From assembly GCF_015672735.1 (NCBI RefSeq), contig NZ_JADABY010000039.1, positions 62,001 to 126,000 of the forward strand: 64,000 bases of DNA. The letters are read 5' to 3'. Of the stretch, positions 8,766-18,683 are shown one piece after another (the first letter of the stretch is position 1; each line of letters begins with the position of its first letter). The DNA is from Citrobacter sp. Res13-Sevr-PEB04-36. GTDB lineage: Bacteria > Pseudomonadota > Gammaproteobacteria > Enterobacterales > Enterobacteriaceae. The position numbers and the translations under genes were made by a program. The notes beneath the pieces were generated by a model. The model ran no database searches. It was not told the origin of the DNA and saw only the letters and a list, made by a program, of their open reading frames with translations.

Positions 8766-9812
8766 TTAGAAGCGGCTATCCACCGCAGCCGCAAGTTTTT
8801 CGACCAGCAGTTCAGTATCTTCCCAGTTCAGGCACGGGTCGGTAATGGACTGACCGTAAACCAGTGGCTGACCGCTGACGATTTTTTGCGTACCTTCGCG
8901 CAGGAAGCTCTCTGCCATAATCCCGGCAATGGCCGTTGAGCCATTACGAATTTGCTGACAGACGTCATCGCACACGTCCAGTTGACGGCGATGCTGCTTC
9001 TGACAATTGCCGTGGCTGAAATCGACTACCAGGTGCTCCGGTAGCGAAAATTCGTGCAGCGTGTCGCAGGCGGCAGCAATATCTTCTGCAAAGTAATTCG
9101 GCTTTTTACCGCCGCGCATGATGATATGCCCGTAAGGGTTGCCGCTGGTCTGATAGATAGTCATCTGACCGGTTTTATCCGGTGAGAGGAACATATGGCT
9201 GGCGCGGGAGGCGCGAATAGCATCGACGGCGATACGCGTATTGCCATCCGTCCCGTTTTTAAACCCGACCGGGCAGGACAGCGCAGAGGCCATTTCACGG
9301 TGGATTTGGCTTTCGGTGGTACGTGCGCCGATAGCACCCCAGCTGATCAGATCGGCAATAAACTGGCCGGTGACCATATCGAGGAATTCGGTGGCCGTAG
9401 GGACCCCCAGCTCGTTGACCTGTAGCAGGAGTTTACGCGCCAGCTCAATGCCGTGGTTAACGCGGTAGCTGCCGTTCAGGTCCGGGTCGGAAATTAAGCC
9501 TTTCCAGCCGACGACGGTGCGCGGTTTTTCAAAATAGGTCCGCATCACGATTTCCAGGCGTGCCTGGTGTTGGGTGCGCAGCATCTGCAAGCGCGTGGCG
9601 TACTCCAGGGCCGCATCGAGGTCGTGAATCGAGCAGGGACCCACGATCACCAGCAAACGAGGATCTTCGCCATTCAGTATTTTTTCTATCCGGCGTCGGG
9701 AATCCGTCACGTGATGAGCGACAGAGGACGACACAGGATGCCGTTGCGCCAGCTCAGCGGGAGTGACCAGATTGTCAATACGCGCAGTACGGAGTTCATC
9801 AGTTCGGTTCAT
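8766..9812 (-). CDS. aroH: DAHP synthase, Trp-sensitive isoenzyme
   Basis: 348 residues. Condenses phosphoenolpyruvate and erythrose-4-phosphate to 3-deoxy-D-arabino-heptulosonate-7-phosphate, the first step of aromatic biosynthesis. Class I motifs are present: VIVGPCSIHD, GARTTESQIHREMASALSCPVGFKNGTDG, HIIMRGGKKPNY and VDFSHGNCQKQ. The neighbours (ppsR, hemP) and the TrpR operator at its promoter identify the tryptophan-regulated isoenzyme. The protein's length and sequence match E. coli AroH. Confidence 0.96.
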   Translation of the reverse strand: MNRTDELRTARIDNLVTPAELAQRHPVSSSVAHHVTDSRRRIEKILNGEDPRLLVIVGPCSIHDLDAALEYATRLQMLRTQHQARLEIVMRTYFEKPRTVVGWKGLISDPDLNGSYRVNHGIELARKLLLQVNELGVPTATEFLDMVTGQFIADLISWGAIGARTTESQIHREMASALSCPVGFKNGTDGNTRIAVDAIRASRASHMFLSPDKTGQMTIYQTSGNPYGHIIMRGGKKPNYFAEDIAAACDTLHEFSLPEHLVVDFSHGNCQKQHRRQLDVCDDVCQQIRNGSTAIAGIMAESFLREGTQKIVSGQPLVYGQSITDPCLNWEDTELLVEKLAAAVDSRF

Positions 9813-9947
9813 TACGTGTCTCAGAAATTTGTTGCTTCAACGGCAGGACTACCGGGAAGTGATGCGCATCACGATAAACCAATCCCTGCTGATTTCAAGT
9901 GCGAGGCGTGTCACACCTCGCAAGCCAGAGTTTATGCTAACAAAAAA

Positions 9948-9977
9948 TGAACTAATGCACTAGCATTCTAGTACATG
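9948..9977 (-). promoter_or_regulatory. TrpR operator of aroH
   Basis: The near-palindrome ACTAGCATTCTAGT (9959-9972), extended by GTACTAG...CTAGTGCAT on the minus strand, matches the TrpR operator of E. coli aroH. It overlaps the last two codons and stop of ppsR, so the aroH promoter begins inside the upstream gene. Repression by TrpR with tryptophan is inferred from the E. coli site. Confidence 0.8.
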
Positions 9978-10801
9978 CGGCGATTCAGCCCCATAATATC
10001 GAGGATCTTGGTGGCAATCTCTTCTACCGAATAGTTGGTACTGTTAAGCCATGGGATCTTGTTTTTACGGTATAACGCTTCAACTTCGGCCACTTCCATC
10101 CGGCACTGACGCAGCGAGGCATAACGACTGTTTTCTCTACGCTCTTCACGGATCGCCGTCAGGCGTTCCGGATCAATGGTCAGACCAAAAAGTTTATGTT
10201 GCAGCGGTTTTAGCGACGCGGGGAGCACCAGGTTATCCATATCGTCGGCAATAAAGGGGTAGTTCGCCGCCCGAATGCCAAACTGCATTGCCAGATACAG
10301 GCTGGTTGGCGTTTTACCGCAGCGGGAGACGCCGAGCAGAATAACCTGCGCTTGATCGAGGTTGCGCAACGAAATACCGTCATCGTGGGCGAGGGCGTAA
10401 TCAATGGCGGCAATGCGCGCATCGTACTTATTGAGGTTGCCGGGATTCAGTCCATGCGTGCGATGAGCGATTGGTGTCGGGTCGAGTTTCATCTCATCTT
10501 GCAGCGGGGCGACCAGCGCCTGGACGATATCCTGACAGAAGCCCTCGCTTTGCAAAATGATCGCGCGAATTTCCGGCAATACGATGGAATAGAATACCAG
10601 CGGGCGTACGCCCGTTTGCTGGTAAATGGCGTCAATCTGGTCTTTCACCGCGCGGGCTCGGCTCTCATTTTCAACAAACGGCAGCGTAATACTGCTGATC
10701 GTGACCGGAAATTGCGACATCACCGCGTGTCCCAATACCTCTGCGGTGATGGCCGTACCATCAGAAATATAAAATACGTGACGATCAACAGCATTATCCA
10801 T
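9968..10801 (-). CDS. ppsR: PEP synthase regulatory kinase/pyrophosphorylase
   Basis: 277 residues, DUF299 family. It inactivates PpsA by ADP-dependent phosphorylation of a threonine next to the catalytic His and reactivates it with phosphate. The P-loop GVSRCGKT is at residues 157-164, and the N-terminal [13 protein letters not shown] block is intact. Divergent from its target ppsA. Start at 10801 gives [15 protein letters not shown] as in E. coli; an upstream in-frame ATG three codons earlier is possible. Confidence 0.95.
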   Translation of the reverse strand: MDNAVDRHVFYISDGTAITAEVLGHAVMSQFPVTISSITLPFVENESRARAVKDQIDAIYQQTGVRPLVFYSIVLPEIRAIILQSEGFCQDIVQALVAPLQDEMKLDPTPIAHRTHGLNPGNLNKYDARIAAIDYALAHDDGISLRNLDQAQVILLGVSRCGKTPTSLYLAMQFGIRAANYPFIADDMDNLVLPASLKPLQHKLFGLTIDPERLTAIREERRENSRYASLRQCRMEVAEVEALYRKNKIPWLNSTNYSVEEIATKILDIMGLNRRMY

Positions 10802-11131
10802 TTTGCGCATCCTGGGGGCAGATATAATTCTCTGAAAGCATAAATTAAAACGCGTCAGAAGCGAATATTGTTGTCGTCATTTTATAAAATGAAACGGTAT
10901 TTTTATATTTACTGAAAAGTACATTTCATTTTTCGGAACGAATGTTTAGACCGACTGTTTTTGTGGTGATCCCGTGCCGCTCGTGGGTTTGCGCAAATGC
11001 GGAAACAATCTGAAAAAATAAAAAATAAAGTTGCTTGAACGATTCACCGTTTTTTTCGCCGCGGTAAATATGCCAAGATAATTACGCAAAAATTGAGTTT
11101 CCTAACCTCGTTCATATATAAGGATTGTTCG
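10802..11131. promoter_or_regulatory. ppsR-ppsA divergent control region with Cra site
   Basis: 330 bases between divergent genes, AT-rich. GCTTGAACGATTCACC at 11033-11048 (reverse complement GGTGAATCGTTCAAGC) matches the Cra/FruR operator of E. coli ppsA, where Cra activates transcription during gluconeogenic growth. No small gene seen. Confidence 0.75.
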
Positions 11132-13510
11132 ATGTCCAACAATGGCTCGTCACCGCTGGTGCTTTGGTATAACCAACTCGGCATGAATGATGTAGACAGA
11201 GTTGGAGGCAAAAATGCCTCCCTGGGTGAAATGATTACTAACCTTTCCGGTATGGGTGTTTCCGTACCGAATGGTTTTGCAACGACCGCCGATGCGTTTA
11301 ACCAGTTTCTGGACCAAAGCGGTGTAAACCAGCGCATTTATGAACTGCTGGATAAAACGGATATCGACGATGTTACCGAGCTTGCCAAAGCCGGGGCGCA
11401 GATCCGCCAGTGGATTATCGACACTCCTTTCCAGCCTGAGCTGGAAAATGCCGTCCGCGATGCCTACGCGCAGCTTTCTGCTGATGATGCCCAGGCCTCT
11501 TTTGCCGTGCGCTCCTCCGCCACCGCAGAAGATATGCCTGATGCTTCATTTGCCGGTCAGCAGGAAACGTTCCTCAACGTCCAGGGCTTTGATGCCGTGC
11601 TGGTGGCCATCAAGCACGTCTTTGCCTCGCTGTTTAACGACCGCGCAATCTCTTACCGTGTACACCAGGGGTATGACCACCGTGGCGTGGCGCTCTCAGC
11701 TGGCGTTCAACGGATGGTACGCTCCGACCTGGCCTCTTCAGGCGTCATGTTCTCTATCGACACCGAATCCGGCTTCGATCAGGTGGTGTTTATCACCTCC
11801 GCATGGGGTCTGGGCGAAATGGTAGTGCAGGGGGCCGTTAACCCGGATGAATTCTATGTGCACAAACCGATCCTGGCGGCTAACCGTCCGGCTATCGTGC
11901 GTCGTACCATGGGTTCGAAAAAAATCCGCATGATCTACGCGCCGACTCAGGAACACGGCAAACAGGTGACGATCGAAGATGTGCCGCAGGAACAGCGCGA
12001 TATTTTCTCACTGACGAACGAGGAAGTGCAGGAACTGGCGAAGCAGGCGGTGCAAATTGAGAAGCACTACGGTCGTCCGATGGACATCGAATGGGCGAAA
12101 GACGGTCACACCGGCAAGCTGTTTATTGTGCAGGCGCGTCCGGAAACCGTTCGTTCTCGCGGCCAGGTGATGGAGCGTTATACGCTGCATGCGCAGGGTA
12201 AAATCATTGCTGAGGGCCGTGCTATCGGCCACCGCATCGGTGCCGGTCCGGTGAAGGTCATTCATGACATCAGTGAAATGAACCGCATTGAACCTGGTGA
12301 CGTTCTGGTCACCGACATGACCGACCCGGACTGGGAACCGATCATGAAAAAAGCGGCGGCGATTGTCACCAACCGTGGCGGTCGTACCTGTCACGCGGCA
12401 ATCATTGCCCGTGAACTGGGGATCCCGGCGGTGGTAGGCTGTGGTGATGCGACAGATCGCATCACGGAAGGCGAGAATGTGACCGTTTCCTGTGCTGAAG
12501 GTGATACCGGCTACGTGTATGCCGACATGCTCGACTTTAGCGTTAAGAGTTCCAGCGTCGAAACCATGCCGGATCTGCCGTTGAAGGTGATGATGAACGT
12601 CGGTAACCCGGATCGTGCATTCGACTTCGCTTGCCTGCCAAACGAAGGTGTCGGGCTGGCGCGTCTTGAATTTATCATCAACCGCATGATTGGCGTGCAT
12701 CCTCGCGCGCTGCTGGAATTTGATGACCAGACGCCGGAACTGCAAAACGAAATCCGCGCGATGATGAAAGGTTTTGATTCGCCGCGTGAATTCTACGTCG
12801 GTCGTCTGACCGAAGGGATCGCGACGCTGGGTGCGGCGTTCTATCCAAAACGCGTCATTGTGCGGATGTCAGACTTTAAGTCCAACGAGTATGCCAACCT
12901 GGTCGGCGGAGAGCGTTACGAGCCGCATGAAGAGAACCCGATGCTGGGCTTCCGTGGGGCGGGCCGTTACGTGGCAGACAGCTTCCGCGACTGCTTCGCA
13001 CTCGAATGTGACGCGGTGAAGCGCGTGCGCAACGAGATGGGACTGACCAACGTTGAAGTGATGGTGCCGTTTGTGCGTACCGTGGCGCAGGCCAAAGCGG
13101 TGGTGGAAGAGCTGGCTCGTCAGGGTCTGAAGCGCGGTGAAAACGGGCTGAAGATAATCATGATGTGTGAGATCCCATCCAACGCCTTGCTGGCTGAGCA
13201 GTTCCTTGAGTACTTCGACGGTTTCTCTATCGGCTCGAACGACATGACGCAGCTGGCGCTGGGTCTGGACCGTGATTCCGGCGTGGTGTCTGAACTGTTT
13301 GATGAGCGTAACGACGCGGTGAAAGCGCTGCTGTCGATGGCGATTCGCGCGGCCAAGAAACAGGGTAAATACGTGGGTATTTGCGGTCAGGGCCCCTCTG
13401 ACCACGAAGACTTCGCGGCCTGGCTGATGGAAGAGGGGATCGACAGCCTGTCGCTGAACCCGGACACTGTCGTACAGACCTGGCTGAGCCTGGCGGAACT
13501 GAACAAGTAA
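11132..13510 (+). CDS. ppsA: Phosphoenolpyruvate synthase
   Basis: 792 residues, same as E. coli. Makes PEP from pyruvate and ATP (releasing AMP and phosphate) for gluconeogenesis. N-terminal ATP-grasp pyruvate-binding domain, central phosphohistidine domain with [15 protein letters not shown] (catalytic His421, preceded by the regulatory Thr419), and C-terminal PEP-binding barrel with [16 protein letters not shown] and CGQGPSDH. Start at 11132 gives [17 protein letters not shown]; a longer frame upstream has no support. Followed directly by a BIME repeat. Confidence 0.97.
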   Translation: MSNNGSSPLVLWYNQLGMNDVDRVGGKNASLGEMITNLSGMGVSVPNGFATTADAFNQFLDQSGVNQRIYELLDKTDIDDVTELAKAGAQIRQWIIDTPFQPELENAVRDAYAQLSADDAQASFAVRSSATAEDMPDASFAGQQETFLNVQGFDAVLVAIKHVFASLFNDRAISYRVHQGYDHRGVALSAGVQRMVRSDLASSGVMFSIDTESGFDQVVFITSAWGLGEMVVQGAVNPDEFYVHKPILAANRPAIVRRTMGSKKIRMIYAPTQEHGKQVTIEDVPQEQRDIFSLTNEEVQELAKQAVQIEKHYGRPMDIEWAKDGHTGKLFIVQARPETVRSRGQVMERYTLHAQGKIIAEGRAIGHRIGAGPVKVIHDISEMNRIEPGDVLVTDMTDPDWEPIMKKAAAIVTNRGGRTCHAAIIARELGIPAVVGCGDATDRITEGENVTVSCAEGDTGYVYADMLDFSVKSSSVETMPDLPLKVMMNVGNPDRAFDFACLPNEGVGLARLEFIINRMIGVHPRALLEFDDQTPELQNEIRAMMKGFDSPREFYVGRLTEGIATLGAAFYPKRVIVRMSDFKSNEYANLVGGERYEPHEENPMLGFRGAGRYVADSFRDCFALECDAVKRVRNEMGLTNVEVMVPFVRTVAQAKAVVEELARQGLKRGENGLKIIMMCEIPSNALLAEQFLEYFDGFSIGSNDMTQLALGLDRDSGVVSELFDERNDAVKALLSMAIRAAKKQGKYVGICGQGPSDHEDFAAWLMEEGIDSLSLNPDTVVQTWLSLAELNK

Positions 13511-13518
13511 TAATACCC

Positions 13519-13609
13519 TGCCGGATGGCGGCGTAAAGTCCTTATCCGGCCTACGGTTTGCTTTCAACGTAGGCCGGATAAGATGCGTTAGCATCGCCTC
13601 CGGCATTTT
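13519..13609. repeat. BIME: two inverted REP sequences
   Basis: TGCCGGATGGCGGCG starts one REP (13519-13557), and an inverted copy (13567-13609) ends GCCTCCGGCA. Both contain the TTATCCGGCCTACG/CGTAGGCCGGATAA arms. Located between the convergent 3' ends of ppsA and fadK; such pairs protect mRNA 3' ends and bind gyrase or Pol I. Confidence 0.85.
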
Positions 13610-15245
13610 AGTCTGCAACGTTCTCCCTGCTTAACCGCTGAATAATGTCCTGGCGAAGCTGATACTTCTGAATTTTACCGGCGGCTGTGCGCGGTAATTT
13701 CTCGACAATCACCAGATGTTCAGGATATTTGTACTTTGCTACCCGCTTGCGGCTAAAGAAGGCCACTACCGACTCCAGCGACAGCGAGTGATGCGGAGGT
13801 TTAAGTACCACGTAAGCGCACGACCTTTCCCCTAAACGCTCGTCCGGCATCGCCACCACGCAGGCGTCGTGAATACGTGGATGCTGCAATAAAATATCCT
13901 CGACCTCACGACTGCTGATATTTTCGCCACCGCGCACGATAATATCTTTCTTACGTCCGGTAATCTTAATGTAGCCCGCCTCGTCCATGCGGCATAAGTC
14001 ACCGCTGTAGTACCAGCCGTCTTGATCCAGTGCTCTGGCGGTCATTTCGGGTTCATCAAGGTAGCCCATAAACACGTTTGGCCCGCGCGAGGCCTCTTCG
14101 CCCTCCACGCCAGGCGGCAGCGTATTACGTGCCTCATCAACCACTTTAATTTCGACGCCCGCAGCGGCGTAGCCGTCGGTATTCATCATGTGGGAAAGCG
14201 AATCATCGAGATTCACCACCGCATGCGGTGAGCTTTCGGTCGAGCCGTAAACGCTTAATAACTTAATGCCGCGCTGCTGACACTCGCGGGCAATTTTCTG
14301 CGGAATGGTGGTGCCACCGCATAAGAAGAAGCGTAATGATGAGAGGTCGTAAGGCTGTTTTTCCACGCAGCACAGCATGTCATAGACGAAGGGCGTAGCG
14401 CCGAGGACACAGGTACAGCGCTGTTGCTCCAGCAGTTCAAGACAGGCGGTTGGGGTAAAAACATCCAGCAGCACGCTGCGTGCGCCAATTAAAAAAGGGG
14501 CCGTGACGCCGTGCAGAAAACCGGTGGCATGCCCCAGCGGTGCTGGCATTAAAAAAACATCTTGCCAGTTGAGGTTCAGGCGGGCGCAGTAGGCCCGTTC
14601 GCTGGCGAGAATGTTGTTATGGGTCAGCATTACCCCTTTCGGCATACCCTCCGTGCCGGAGGTGAACAGCACGGCGGCTAACGCGTCGGCGTGTACGCTA
14701 ACGGTGTGGGTTAACGGGGGGGAGCTCAGAAGCTGGCTTAGCGCCAGTGAAGCAGTTGCCGGGGCCAGTTTATCCACGGCGACAATCTGTTGCAGGTGCG
14801 GCAACTGATTCTGTAAGGGCAGGATCAGATCCACCGGGCGGGTCTGTTTAAACAGGGTTGACGCAAAAAAGATCTTCGCCTTGCATTTATTTAGCACCCA
14901 TACCAGCTCTGCTTCGCGCCAGGCGGGCAGTAGCGGTACGGAAACGGCGCCGGTTTTCAGGCAAGCCAGATAAATCACGGTAAATTCACACCAGCCCGGC
15001 AACTGGAAGGCCACCCGATCGCCGGGTTGAATGCCGCTGGCTAAAAACCAGGTGGCCAGGCTGCTGGCGGCGCGATCGAGTGCGGCGTAGGTGTAGGCAT
15101 CGCCGTGATTATCGACCACGGCAATTTTATCTGGTACGGCCCGGGCGGTCTGGCTCCAGTAATCGCCCAGTGAGGCATCTCCCCACAGTCCTTGCTGTCG
15201 CCAGGCGTGACGACGCTCGGCGTTGAACGTTAATCTGACACTCAT
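13608..15245 (-). CDS. fadK: Short/medium-chain acyl-CoA synthetase FadK
   Basis: 545 residues of the acyl/aryl adenylate-forming family. Activates short- and medium-chain fatty acids to acyl-CoA; in E. coli it is used in anaerobic beta-oxidation. ATP-binding LFTSGTEGMPKGVMLTHN, YGSTESSPHAVV, YYSGDLCRMDEAGYIKITGRKKDIIVRGGENI and the C-terminal PRTAAGKIQKYQLR with the catalytic lysine are present. Start at 15245 follows AGGGA and gives MSVRLTFNAERRHAWRQQGLWGD. A REP and the ydiT gene lie upstream, so it may be cotranscribed with ydiQRST. Confidence 0.94.
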   Translation of the reverse strand: MSVRLTFNAERRHAWRQQGLWGDASLGDYWSQTARAVPDKIAVVDNHGDAYTYAALDRAASSLATWFLASGIQPGDRVAFQLPGWCEFTVIYLACLKTGAVSVPLLPAWREAELVWVLNKCKAKIFFASTLFKQTRPVDLILPLQNQLPHLQQIVAVDKLAPATASLALSQLLSSPPLTHTVSVHADALAAVLFTSGTEGMPKGVMLTHNNILASERAYCARLNLNWQDVFLMPAPLGHATGFLHGVTAPFLIGARSVLLDVFTPTACLELLEQQRCTCVLGATPFVYDMLCCVEKQPYDLSSLRFFLCGGTTIPQKIARECQQRGIKLLSVYGSTESSPHAVVNLDDSLSHMMNTDGYAAAGVEIKVVDEARNTLPPGVEGEEASRGPNVFMGYLDEPEMTARALDQDGWYYSGDLCRMDEAGYIKITGRKKDIIVRGGENISSREVEDILLQHPRIHDACVVAMPDERLGERSCAYVVLKPPHHSLSLESVVAFFSRKRVAKYKYPEHLVIVEKLPRTAAGKIQKYQLRQDIIQRLSRENVAD

Positions 15246-15278
15246 TGGTTTGTCCCTGGATGATTGCGGCATACGTCT

Positions 15279-15313
15279 TGCCGGATGACGGCTGCGCCTT
15301 ATCCGACCTGCAA
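15279..15313. repeat. Single REP element
   Basis: TGCCGGATGACGGCTGCGCC followed by TTATCCGACCTGCAA is one degenerate REP unit between ydiT and fadK. It lies within the presumed operon and may lower readthrough or stabilise the upstream message. Confidence 0.75.
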
Positions 15314-15326
15314 CCTACAACATCCG

Positions 15327-15620
15327 TTATCCATAACGAAAATCGACGCCAAATGTGCCGACCGGATACTCCCACTGTTCGAGGATTGTTTCGCCGCATA
15401 GCACCCGGCAGGTTCCGCACTCAAGGCATCCAGCTGAGTCAAAATGGATATTTCCGTCATCGTCCTGCTTGTACAGCCCGGCAGGGCAAGCATTGAGCAG
15501 TTTGCGAAACTCATTCAGGTCCGGGTGGGCGGCCAGAATAATGTGCGGATGTCCTTCATCAACGTTGAATTTATTAGCGCCCAGTTTGACGTCAACGTTC
15601 ACGGTGTTGTCCTGGTTCAT
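15327..15620 (-). CDS. ydiT: FixX-like ferredoxin YdiT
   Basis: 97 residues. Small ferredoxin-type protein with CPAGLYKQDDDG and CLECGTCRVLC, the cysteine pattern of FixX/FixX-like partners of electron-transfer flavoprotein:quinone oxidoreductase. It would pass electrons from the YdiQR flavoprotein to YdiS and quinone. Starts in an ATGA overlap with ydiS, so the two are almost certainly made together. Confidence 0.92.
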   Translation of the reverse strand: MNQDNTVNVDVKLGANKFNVDEGHPHIILAAHPDLNEFRKLLNACPAGLYKQDDDGNIHFDSAGCLECGTCRVLCGETILEQWEYPVGTFGVDFRYG

Positions 15621-16906
15621 AGTGCAGTTGCTCCCTTAATGCCGTCCTTCAGTAAGTTCATTAACCCAATGCGTTTTACATGGGGCATGATCCTTTTGCG
15701 CATTGGGGGTGTCGGACGTCCATCAACGGTGAACATCTCGCTCATGATATCTGCCACCATGCGCGGGTACTGGGTGAACAGACGCGGGTTTTCCATCAAC
15801 GCCGGGATTTTGCGAAAATGCTGTAATTCATGCATGACGCAACCCTGCTCAAGGGCATGTTTGTAGCCCATCAGACTGTTGGCCGAGAAATCCTGGCGTT
15901 CTTTCGCCGCGATAGCCGTTTTCGCCGCTGCCTCAGCAGAGGCAATAGCCAGATCCATGCCGCGGATCGTATACCCCAGATTCAGGCAGAAACCAGCGGC
16001 ATCGCCGACGATCATCACGCCGTTATCGACCAGTTCAGGCACCATTGCCAGACCGCCTTCCGGCACCATATGCGCCGAATATTCCAGCAATTCACCCCCG
16101 GCAATCAGCGGACGAATGGTTGGATGCTGTTTAAAATCTTCAAGCATTTGCGGAACGCTCTTCGTTGCGTGGGCGATATCGCCCAGACCGCAGACCAGCC
16201 CCAGAGAAATCGAATCCTGGTTGGTGTAAAGGAAGCCACCCCCCATCAACCCGTTTGACGGGGAACCGGCAAACAACCAGGCCGCGCCGTCGTTGCCTGA
16301 AAGATTGAAACGGTCCGCAATGACGGCGGGTGGCAAGCCAATCAACTCTTTAACGCCGACGGCATAGTGGTGTGCCGAAGAGGGCGGGACCATGCCGAGC
16401 GAACGCCCCAGCATGGAATTAACACCGTCGGCGAGGATGACGATGTTAGCTTCCAGAATATCGTCACCCGCCTGTACACCAGTGACTTTGTTGCCTTCTC
16501 GGAGTAATGCATCGACGCGTACGCCTGGAATAAACTGTGCGCCCGCCTGTTCGGCTTTATCCATTAGCCACGGGTCAAAACGGCTGCGTAAAACCGTGTA
16601 CGAATCCTGCGTTGCGGCCGTGTTTTTTTCACCATGAAAATCGAGCGTGACGGCGCTTTCTTCGGTTAGAAAGGAGATTTTCTCGCGCGTCACTTTACGC
16701 TCGACAGGCGCTTCCTCGGCAAATCCTGGCATAATGCTTTCAAGGCTGTGTGCATAGAGTCGCCCGCCGGTCATGTTCTTACTGCCCGCGCTATTTCCGC
16801 GTTCAATGACCAGCACGTCGAGTCCAGCTTTCGCCATCACGTAGGCGGCCACCGCTCCCGCCACGCCAGCACCAACCACAATGGCATCAAATTTTTCATC
16901 TGACAT
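15617..16906 (-). CDS. ydiS: FixC-like FAD flavoprotein (ETF:quinone oxidoreductase) YdiS
   Basis: 429 residues. N-terminal dinucleotide-binding GAGVAGAVAAYVMAKAGLDVLVIERG, and later VMIVGDAAGFCLNLGYTIRGMDLAIASAEAAA, both typical of FixC/geranylgeranyl-reductase-type flavoproteins. Predicted to accept electrons from the YdiQR ETF together with YdiT. Fourth gene end of the ydiQRST set. Confidence 0.92.
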   Translation of the reverse strand: MSDEKFDAIVVGAGVAGAVAAYVMAKAGLDVLVIERGNSAGSKNMTGGRLYAHSLESIMPGFAEEAPVERKVTREKISFLTEESAVTLDFHGEKNTAATQDSYTVLRSRFDPWLMDKAEQAGAQFIPGVRVDALLREGNKVTGVQAGDDILEANIVILADGVNSMLGRSLGMVPPSSAHHYAVGVKELIGLPPAVIADRFNLSGNDGAAWLFAGSPSNGLMGGGFLYTNQDSISLGLVCGLGDIAHATKSVPQMLEDFKQHPTIRPLIAGGELLEYSAHMVPEGGLAMVPELVDNGVMIVGDAAGFCLNLGYTIRGMDLAIASAEAAAKTAIAAKERQDFSANSLMGYKHALEQGCVMHELQHFRKIPALMENPRLFTQYPRMVADIMSEMFTVDGRPTPPMRKRIMPHVKRIGLMNLLKDGIKGATAL

Positions 16907-16961
16907 GCTTATGCTCCTTCCCCGCTGTGAGCACAGCGGGAGATGTGGATTAAATGAGGGA

Positions 16962-17897
16962 TTAGCGGTTTAACTGTTCGATAAGGGCCGGCACGACTTT
17001 GTAGATATCGCCGACCAGGCCGTAATCGGCATAATTAAAAATCGGGGCTTTTTTATCTTTGTTGATGGCGACGATAATTTTTGCGCCATTACCGCCGACC
17101 ATATGCTGGATTTGCCCTGAGATTCCCAGCGTCAGGTACAGATCAGACTTCAGCAACACGCCGGAAACGCCGATGTAGCGTTCGCGCTCCATCCAGTTTT
17201 CGCCTTCGGCAATCGGGCGTGAACAACCGACTTCCGCACCCAGCACGGCCGCCAGTTTATGTACCATCTCCAGATCGGCTTGCGCCACCAGACCGCGACC
17301 GACGCCCACCACGCGTTTGGCTTTGCTGAGATCCACGCTGCTCAGGGATTTGGCGCGACGCTCCTGACACATAATTTCATGGCGTGGGGTGATGTACGGC
17401 GCAGCGGTAACCGGGCAGGTGTGCGCTGGGTTGGCCTCGATCGGCTCCAGTACGCTGGCAGCGAGCGTGATAATGGTCAGGTTGCTATTGAGCTTTTCTT
17501 TGCCGAATGCCAGTCCGCCATACATACGGTGTTCAACGAACAGTGCGCCAGCATCAAGACTTACCGAGGTGGCGTCATTCACCATTGCCGCATTAAGTTG
17601 AATGCTCAGACGCGCGCCAAGGGATTTCGCACGCTTGGTGGCGGGCATCAGCAGTAAACCGTTGTGATCTTGCAGCAGCGAAGTGACGGTTTCGGCATAG
17701 TTTTCAACGCGCTGTAACGCGGAGGATTGCTCAAGTACGATGACGCTATCAGCACCGAGTGGCTGAACCTGGCTGGCCTGCTCGCTACCTTGCACAATGA
17801 TATGGACCTGTTCACCCCATTGACGCGCGCCGGTCATTAATTCTGCGTAGCGTTCAGCGTTATCGCTAAATACCCAGACGTTAGCTAATTTACTCAT
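16962..17897 (-). CDS. ydiR: FixB-like electron transfer flavoprotein alpha subunit YdiR
   Basis: 311 residues. Has the ETF-alpha N-terminal domain and C-terminal FAD domain with RVVGVGRGLV, EVGCSRPIAEGENWMERERYIGVSG and IQHMVGGNGAKIIVAINKDKKAPIFNYADYGLVGD. Pairs with YdiQ. GGAGAGAAAAC precedes the start. Separated from ydiQ by 21 bases. Confidence 0.93.
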   Translation of the reverse strand: MSKLANVWVFSDNAERYAELMTGARQWGEQVHIIVQGSEQASQVQPLGADSVIVLEQSSALQRVENYAETVTSLLQDHNGLLLMPATKRAKSLGARLSIQLNAAMVNDATSVSLDAGALFVEHRMYGGLAFGKEKLNSNLTIITLAASVLEPIEANPAHTCPVTAAPYITPRHEIMCQERRAKSLSSVDLSKAKRVVGVGRGLVAQADLEMVHKLAAVLGAEVGCSRPIAEGENWMERERYIGVSGVLLKSDLYLTLGISGQIQHMVGGNGAKIIVAINKDKKAPIFNYADYGLVGDIYKVVPALIEQLNR

Positions 17898-17918
17898 AAT
17901 GTTTTCTCTCCGTTGGGC

Positions 17919-18683
17919 TTAATTCAGGGCTTTTTTCAGGTGGTCGGCCAGTTCAGCAATGGCGTCCGCTGAGTCATTTTCCAGAATGATGCGTTTACGC
18001 TCGGTTTGTGGTGGCACCGTTATTGCCACCAGTTCCGCTAACGGCGGCACAGGCGTCCAGCCAATATCGCTGGCCTGCCAGGGGGTGACGGATTTCTTCC
18101 CAGCGCCAAGAATGGCTTTCATTGACGGAATGCGCGGCGTGTTGATATCTGACGTAACGCAAATTACAGCGGGGAGCGGAAGTTCAAGCACTTCAATCTC
18201 ATCCTCAAGCGCGCGTTCGACCAGAATTCGCTCGCCGTGACGTTCTATCTTGCTCACCGCGTTGACGACGGGCAACTGCAGGAGTTCGCCCACCAGCAAG
18301 CCTACCTGTTGCGCATAGATATCGCCTGACCCTTCACCGAATAACATCAGATCAAATTCAATTTTCGTTGCGGCGCAGGCCAGCGCCTGCGCTGTGTCTC
18401 TGGGCAGTGAATGTTCCAGTTGTGCATCCTGGACCATAAACAGGCTGTTCGGGCCGCGGGACAAGACATCTTTACGGACTTTGGAGTTTTGCAACAGCGA
18501 GCCGCCAACCGTTAAGGCGACGATTTCGTCACCTTCTACAGCCATCTGCGTTGCGGCTTCGATGGCGTTTAAGTCAAATTGACTGATTTTGGCTTCGGCT
18601 CTGTCAAAGTTAAGTGAGCGCTCCGGGGTAACAACAATGTCCTGTTCTTCAGGGACCAACTTAAAGCAGGTGACTATTTTCAT
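17919..18683 (-). CDS. ydiQ: FixA-like electron transfer flavoprotein beta subunit YdiQ
   Basis: 254 residues. ETF-beta family (MKIVTCFKLVPEEQDIVV, LNFDRAEAKISQFDLNAIEAA, GSGDIYAQQVGLLVGELL). First gene of ydiQRST-fadK, read from the divergent region with ydiP. The set resembles fixABCX of carnitine metabolism; in E. coli it is linked to anaerobic beta-oxidation. Electron donor is inferred to be the acyl-CoA dehydrogenase YdiO. Confidence 0.93.
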   Translation of the reverse strand: MKIVTCFKLVPEEQDIVVTPERSLNFDRAEAKISQFDLNAIEAATQMAVEGDEIVALTVGGSLLQNSKVRKDVLSRGPNSLFMVQDAQLEHSLPRDTAQALACAATKIEFDLMLFGEGSGDIYAQQVGLLVGELLQLPVVNAVSKIERHGERILVERALEDEIEVLELPLPAVICVTSDINTPRIPSMKAILGAGKKSVTPWQASDIGWTPVPPLAELVAITVPPQTERKRIILENDSADAIAELADHLKKALN

